DNA of 64,000 nt, taken from NCBI RefSeq assembly GCF_029392875.1, contig NZ_CP113946.1:434001-498000 (forward strand). Reading direction: 5' to 3'. A program made the translations under genes and the position numbers. The stretch is from Lactobacillus sp. ESL0677 (GTDB lineage Bacteria > Bacillota > Bacilli > Lactobacillales > Lactobacillaceae). This document shows positions 59,946 to 64,000 of this stretch, in pieces; within the stretch, counting starts at the first letter, position 1; each line of letters begins with the position of its first letter. A model generated the notes under the pieces. It was not told the origin of the DNA. It made no database searches and saw only the letters and a list, made by a program, of their open reading frames with translations.

Positions 59946-60656
59946 TTAATTATTGTTATTGCCATATCCAAATATCTCAAGGATAAATAGAAAAATGTTA
60001 ATAAAGTCAAGGTAGAGTTGCAAGGCACCTAAGACGGCCAGACCGTTGGTTGAAACCTGATTGCCATAATTGTTGTAAATTAGCTTCATCTTGTTGGCAT
60101 CGCTGGCAACTAAACCAGTGAAGATAATTACACCAATGAAGGAAAAGATGTAAGTAATTGCTGGATTATGCAAAAACAGGTTAACTATCCATGCGATGAA
60201 AAAGCCAAATAGTGCGGCACCGAAATACGCGCCCCAGTTGGTTAGGTCCTTTTTGGTAAAAGTGCCAAAGGCAGCCATTGCGATGAAGACAACACTTGAA
60301 GAAACAAAGGCAGTTGTCAGCTGCGTCCCCGTGTAAAAGCCGGCAATTAGGGCAAATTCAAAACCATAAATCACTGCTAAAATCATTAACATGATGAAGC
60401 TGGCTAGAGGATTGCGATTAGCCTTGAAGCTAATGCCCATTGATAAGGCAAAAGGAACCAGCAAGATCACCCACATTATTGCCACCGGCATCTGCATGAC
60501 CGCACTTCTAAAGACGGTCATCGTCAGGTAAGAGGCAAGAGCGGAAACCAGAACTGCCACGCCCATCAAGGCGTACATTTTAGTTAAAAAACTGTTAGTG
60601 TCAGAGATGCTGCGGATTTGCCGCCGTTGCTCTGGATTAGTATCAAAATTATTCAT
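59946..60656 (-). CDS. Bax inhibitor-1 family (YccA/YbhL-like) membrane protein
   Basis: A 236-residue protein with seven membrane helices after a polar start (RRQIRSISDTNSFLTKMYALMG). Family marks are FLTKMYALMGVAVLVSAL, the GF-rich central region (YGFEFALIAGFYTG), and ALQLYLDFINIFLFILEIFG at the end, with the conserved Asp that in BsYetJ controls a pH-sensitive Ca2+ leak. The physiological role in lactobacilli is unknown. GGAAAG lies ahead of the ATG. It is a single-gene unit. Confidence 0.93.
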   Translation of the reverse strand: MNNFDTNPEQRRQIRSISDTNSFLTKMYALMGVAVLVSALASYLTMTVFRSAVMQMPVAIMWVILLVPFALSMGISFKANRNPLASFIMLMILAVIYGFEFALIAGFYTGTQLTTAFVSSSVVFIAMAAFGTFTKKDLTNWGAYFGAALFGFFIAWIVNLFLHNPAITYIFSFIGVIIFTGLVASDANKMKLIYNNYGNQVSTNGLAVLGALQLYLDFINIFLFILEIFGYGNNNN

Positions 60657-60736
60657 AAGAATTTCCTTTCTATTTGGTTTGACTTGTTACTAAATTAACA
60701 CAATTAGGCTACCTAGTGAAGTAAAAGGAGATAAAT

Positions 60737-61027
60737 CTAGACTAATCTGTTTAAATTATCATGCGTACCTAAATCGATTAATACTAAAATTAACTCTTTC
60801 TTTTTGTTATCGAAACTATAGATTAATAACCAATCATCATTATATTGGCGGTCAATATGTAATTCACGAAAATTTTTAAATAATTTATGATCTTTATGTA
60901 CTTTTAAAAATAATTGATTATTTTCTTGAATAGCTTTAAGGCAATCAATGATTTTGTTCATTGGATAATGTTTTTTAGCATAATATTTATAAGATCTTTT
61001 AAACCGCTTGGTAGGATTAATCTTCAC
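60737..61027 (-). CDS. YafQ/RelE-like mRNA interferase toxin
   Basis: A 96-residue basic RelE-fold protein. It begins KINPTKRFKRSYKYYAKKHY and ends with the YafQ pattern HKDHKLFKNFRELHID, DDWLLIYSF, LILVLIDLGTHDNL, where the last His is the expected catalytic residue. Toxins of this group cut mRNA on the ribosome. It overlaps the antitoxin gene by 11 bases and is co-transcribed with it. Activity is inferred from family. Confidence 0.9.
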   Translation of the reverse strand: MKINPTKRFKRSYKYYAKKHYPMNKIIDCLKAIQENNQLFLKVHKDHKLFKNFRELHIDRQYNDDWLLIYSFDNKKKELILVLIDLGTHDNLNRLV

Positions 61028-61280
61028 TATTCATTGCCTTAATAAAATCATTAATTGAGTTATAGCTGCCAGCATAATCTTGGTTTTCCGCTTCTTGAAT
61101 AGCTTGAGTAAGTTCCGTAACTGGCCGTAATTTTAAGGGAATACTTTTTGTATGTTGCACTTCTTTAAGATACATTTTTATTCCTGTACTTAAGTCAAGA
61201 CCATAATATTTAAAAATTGCAGTAACCTCTTTTTTCTCTTCTTCAGGAATTTTAAAATTTACTTGACTAATTTTGGTCAT
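61017..61280 (-). CDS. RelB/DinJ-like antitoxin
   Basis: An 87-residue antitoxin starting MTKISQVNFKIPEEEKKEVTAIF, a ribbon-helix-helix DNA-binding N-terminus (residues 4-50, with YYGLDLSTGIKMYLKEV), then an acidic tail (AIQEAENQDYAGSYNS) that wraps the toxin. I chose the ATG at 61280, preceded by GGAGGAACC; an in-frame codon upstream sits inside that Shine-Dalgarno. It normally represses its own operon together with the toxin. Confidence 0.9.
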   Translation of the reverse strand: MTKISQVNFKIPEEEKKEVTAIFKYYGLDLSTGIKMYLKEVQHTKSIPLKLRPVTELTQAIQEAENQDYAGSYNSINDFIKAMNSED

Positions 61281-61452
61281 TTTTGGTTCCTCCATCTATT
61301 AATCTTAACTATATTATATATAAAAGCTATAAAATTACTAGAAAAATCTATCTTTTATATAGAAAAAATATTTTTTATGCTATCGCAATACTTTTCTCGC
61401 ATTTTCCTGTAAAATAGAGATGTTAATCAGTGTTTGTAAAAAAGGACGAAAG

Positions 61453-62799
61453 ATGGAAAAAAATCAAATTATCGACTTAGAAATCACCGACTTATCTTAC
61501 GAGGCAATGGGAGTAGCGCATTATGAAGGAATGACGGTCTTCGTCACCAATGCGCTGCCAGGTGAAACGGTTAGTGCCAAAATCTTAAAGGTCAAGAAGC
61601 GGTTCGCTTTTGCCAAAATCGAAAAGATTATTAAGGAAAGCCCTGACCGGGTAAATATCAAGCTTAACCAGTGGGTGCAAACTGGGCTGGCATCACTGGC
61701 CCACATTAAGTATGACAAACAGTTGGAATTCAAGCGTAATCAGGTGGTCAACTTGTTGCAAAAGGCTCATTTGGACAATGTTGAAGTCGGTCAGACTTTG
61801 CCAAGTCCAGAAGAGACAGGCTATCGTAACAAGGCGCAGGTGCCGGTGCGGACAGTTAACGGACAATTGGAGATTGGCTTTTTCAGACGGCATTCACACG
61901 ACTTGGTGCCATTGACTAATTTCTTTACGACCGATCCCGAAATTGACCGCGTTTTGGTTGCCGTTCGTGACATTTTGCGTGCCAGCAAGGTACCAGCTTA
62001 TGATGAAATTCATAATAAGGGCGAGGTGCGCTACCTTGATGTGCGCCGTAGTAAGGCTAATGGTGAACTGATGGTCATCTTGGTTTGTCTGCACAAGGAT
62101 TTCCCTCAATTAGAAAAAATTGCCTCAGAAATCAAGAAAATCGAGGGTGTTACAAGCTTAGTCTTGAATTACAACCCGAAGAAGACAAATGTTATTTTGG
62201 GTAAGGCTGACTACTTAATATTTGGTAAGCCGCAGATTGTTGACCAAATTGGTGATGTTAAGTTCAGAATTTCACCAGAGAGTTTCTTCCAAATTAACTC
62301 GCTGCAAACACCAAGATTGTACGACTTGGCAATTAAGCAAGCTGACCTGCAACCAACTGATACAGTGATCGATGCTTATTCTGGTATCGGAACGATTGGC
62401 TTGAGTGTTGCCAAGCACGTGAAGAGTGTGCGCGGGATTGAAGTTGTGCGGGATGCCGTTAAGGATGCCAATGACAACGCTGAAATGAACGATATTCACA
62501 ATGCTAAGTACTTTGTTGGCAAGGCCGAAGACTTAATGCCGCGCTGGGCTGCTAAAGGTATTACCAGCGACGTGATTTTCGTTGACCCACCAAGAAAGGG
62601 CTTGACGCCAGAGTTTATTGCTGGTGCAGTTAAGACCGGTCCAAAGAAAATTGTGTATATCTCCTGCAACCCCGCAACTCTTGTGCGCGACTTGCAAGAA
62701 TTCCAAAAGCTGGGTTATGACTTCAACCGAATTGATCCTGTTGATATGTTCCCACAAACGCCACATGTCGAAGCAGTAGCAGTGTTGACGAGAAAATAG
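61453..62799 (+). CDS. rlmCD: 23S rRNA (uracil-5-)-methyltransferase, RlmCD/RumA type
   Basis: A 448-residue SAM-dependent enzyme. A TRAM RNA-binding domain (residues 1-60, DLEITDLSYEAMGVAHYEGM), a central domain, and a Rossmann methyltransferase domain with VIDAYSGIGTIGLSVAKHV and the nucleophile Cys405 in YISCNPATLVRDL. I see no N-terminal iron-sulfur cysteine cluster, as in Gram-positive RlmCD, which makes m5U747 and m5U1939. I chose the ATG at 61453 (AAAGGACGAAAG upstream). It is the expected neighbour of dagK, here displaced by the adhesin region. Confidence 0.92.
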   Translation: MEKNQIIDLEITDLSYEAMGVAHYEGMTVFVTNALPGETVSAKILKVKKRFAFAKIEKIIKESPDRVNIKLNQWVQTGLASLAHIKYDKQLEFKRNQVVNLLQKAHLDNVEVGQTLPSPEETGYRNKAQVPVRTVNGQLEIGFFRRHSHDLVPLTNFFTTDPEIDRVLVAVRDILRASKVPAYDEIHNKGEVRYLDVRRSKANGELMVILVCLHKDFPQLEKIASEIKKIEGVTSLVLNYNPKKTNVILGKADYLIFGKPQIVDQIGDVKFRISPESFFQINSLQTPRLYDLAIKQADLQPTDTVIDAYSGIGTIGLSVAKHVKSVRGIEVVRDAVKDANDNAEMNDIHNAKYFVGKAEDLMPRWAAKGITSDVIFVDPPRKGLTPEFIAGAVKTGPKKIVYISCNPATLVRDLQEFQKLGYDFNRIDPVDMFPQTPHVEAVAVLTRK

Positions 62800-62826
62800 A
62801 AAAGGTTTTAATTTTTTAAAAGTATG

Positions 62827-62832
62827 TATAAT
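62827..62832 (+). promoter_or_regulatory. -10 box of the two-gene unit at the right edge
   Basis: TATAAT 28 bases before the start at 62861; the -35 is weak. A GGAG motif lies at 62850-62853. Confidence 0.4.
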
Positions 62833-62860
62833 AAAGAAAGATGTACATTGGAGACATAAA

Positions 62861-63394
62861 ATGAAAGCCTATAAGGGCGTTAAGTTATATAATAATTATA
62901 AGAAAGTACATATAAAGGATATAGCTAAGATTTTTTCAAACAATCCTTATTACACTATTATTAAGCACAGTGATATTGTTATATTCAGTTATACACCAGA
63001 TTGTTACTTACTGAATTTAAGTAAGGTAGAAGAGTGTTTAATTGATGATTTTAGTTTGTTAATTATTACAGATTATAAAATAAAAAAATTGTTGGATAAT
63101 TTAGATAAATTGCATTTAAAATTTAACACTATAAGCTTTAATACTACAAATAATGAACAGGTAGATGAAGTAACTAATGACTTTTTTCAGCAATTAATTA
63201 TTAACGGAAACTTTAGTGCCGTGTTTAACCAATTGAAAGATTATAATCTTAAAGTTGCTGAATGTGGTTTTTTGCTACCTGATAATTCAATTGTGAAAAT
63301 TACGCAATATGGTACTATATATGCAACTGATTTTGAAGAAAATAAACAAATCATGAAGAATGTAGTTGACTTTATGTTTGAAGGCAATTTATGA
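62861..63394 (+). CDS. Hypothetical protein, AT-rich, first of an overlapping pair
   Basis: A 177-residue soluble protein that I do not recognise. It begins MKAYKGVKLYNNYKKVHIKD and is rich in Ile, Asn, Lys and Tyr; there is no signal or clear membrane helix. It seems alpha/beta, with hydrophobic strands (SDIVIFSYTPDCYLLNL; FSLLIITDYKI) between charged helices. Base content is much more AT-rich than that of the methyltransferase next door, which suggests acquisition. Its stop overlaps the next start (ATGA at 63391-63394), so the two are translated together and are likely partners. Confidence 0.7.
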   Translation: MKAYKGVKLYNNYKKVHIKDIAKIFSNNPYYTIIKHSDIVIFSYTPDCYLLNLSKVEECLIDDFSLLIITDYKIKKLLDNLDKLHLKFNTISFNTTNNEQVDEVTNDFFQQLIINGNFSAVFNQLKDYNLKVAECGFLLPDNSIVKITQYGTIYATDFEENKQIMKNVVDFMFEGNL

Positions 63395-64000
63395 GTAAAT
63401 ATAGTAAACCAATAATTAAATTTATAGTTACGGTATCGCTTCTTTTTCTCAATCAAAAATTTAATTGGTGTAAATATATTTTTGATATATTTAATATTCG
63501 TAGCGAAAATATAGCTTATTTTATAAACAGTATTGAAACACTAATAATTTCTGTAGTTCCTGAATTAATAATTAAGTTATATACAGTACTTAGGCCCAAC
63601 ATATCTATTTTTTATTATAATGATGCGGAAGAGCAAATATCAAATCTTAAATTTAATAGTAAGAGCCCTTTGGAGTTGGAAACAAAGAAATTTCACATTA
63701 AATTAGGAGTAAAATATTCGAGAGTATTTGGCTTTATTTTTAATTGCCTTGAGTCTTATATATTTATAAAATTAAACCCAAAAATAGGTGCTTTTGAATT
63801 AGAAGAAGGATATGGTCTTTCAAATGATTGCATAAGAAGTGATAAAAATGGTGTAAGAATATATTTCATCAAAAAGTTCTGTCCATCTAATAAAATTACT
63901 TATGTAGAATTTAAATTAATTTTACAATGCTTTTCAGATGGTGAAGCTGAAGTTCAAGCGTCATTGAAAAAAGCAGGAATATTTTCAAAGTTATGTAAAT
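63391..64000 (+). CDS. Hypothetical membrane protein, cut by window edge
   Basis: From the ATG at 63391 the frame is open to the end of the window (203 codons), too long and too well coupled to be chance. Two hydrophobic helices lie at the N-terminus (about residues 8-24, IIKFIVTVSLLFLNQKF; and 39-66, around ETLIISVVPELIIKLYTVL). A strand-rich domain follows (LELETKKFHIKLGVKY; NGVRIYFIKKF; TYVEFKLILQCF). This 2TM-plus-beta layout recalls membrane effectors of phage-defence systems, but the match is only in outline and no family can be named. It overlaps the gene at 62861 by four bases. Confidence 0.65.
   Translation, partial: MSKYSKPIIKFIVTVSLLFLNQKFNWCKYIFDIFNIRSENIAYFINSIETLIISVVPELIIKLYTVLRPNISIFYYNDAEEQISNLKFNSKSPLELETKKFHIKLGVKYSRVFGFIFNCLESYIFIKLNPKIGAFELEEGYGLSNDCIRSDKNGVRIYFIKKFCPSNKITYVEFKLILQCFSDGEAEVQASLKKAGIFSKLCK

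Overview
The window is a chromosomal stretch from an AT-rich, low-GC Gram-positive bacterium, most probably Lactobacillus in the narrow (delbrueckii/acidophilus-group) sense. The evidence is the SLAP surface-anchoring domains, many cellobiose-type PTS parts, a phosphoketolase, strong AGGAGG ribosome binding sites, and the Firmicute gene order pcrA-ligA-camS-gatCAB-dgkB. The mix of beta-glucoside PTS loci, phosphoketolase and a giant SLAP-anchored adhesin would suit an insect-gut (bee Firm-5 type) lineage. That last step is inference; no 16S gene is present to confirm it.

Layout. 1-5.9 kb: the start of an AraC-type regulator, divergent from an operon of PTS EIIC, GH3 beta-glucosidase and a secreted SLAP protein with a helical-barrel hydrolase-like domain. 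6.3-7.8 kb: a DASS-type anion symporter. 7.8-11.7 kb: a GH1 6-phospho-beta-glucosidase divergent from a EIIB / small membrane protein / EIIC operon, with a likely cre site between them. 11.8-13.1 kb: a family 2 glycosyltransferase broken by one missing base in an A tract. 13.3-20.9 kb: Dps, a HAD phosphatase, ribose-5-phosphate isomerase, nucleoside hydrolase with a GntR regulator, a DeoR regulator and phosphoketolase, which together can take ribose from nucleosides to acetyl phosphate. 21.2-24.4 kb: a yybP-ykoY-type manganese riboswitch in front of a P2A-type cation ATPase, then a small NTF2-like protein. 24.4-28.6 kb: a candidate small RNA, an Rgg-like regulator divergent from a WecA/TagO-like transferase, free-methionine-sulfoxide reductase and a DHA2-type drug exporter. 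28.8-31.7 kb: a polar amino acid ABC importer.

31.8-35.1 kb is a small surface-polymer cluster (CDP-glycerol-type transferase, flippase, GT32-like transferase), followed by SprT-like protein, a MarR regulator with a well-formed operator, and an ABC exporter. 38.2 kb holds tRNA-Leu(AAG). 38.4-48.8 kb is housekeeping: a GH73 muramidase, PcrA, LigA, CamS, GatC, GatA, GatB and a diacylglycerol kinase. In other Firmicutes this run continues to the 23S rRNA uracil methyltransferase. Here that gene sits at 61.4 kb, and between them lie a 10.8-kb gene for a 3612-residue repeat adhesin, a Bax-inhibitor-1-like membrane protein and a RelB/YafQ toxin-antitoxin pair. The window ends in two very AT-rich, overlapping genes of unknown function, the second truncated by the edge.

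Most notable: the giant adhesin (YSIRK signal, beta-helix head, about 32 DUF1542-like helical repeats, four SLAP repeats and no LPXTG); the riboswitch, whose aptamer closing stem and terminator can be drawn as exclusive pairings; a MarR protein with a Cys/His/Trp-rich tail and two operator copies; a perfect 14-bp inverted repeat abutting the phosphoketolase promoter; and the uncharacterised pair at the right edge.
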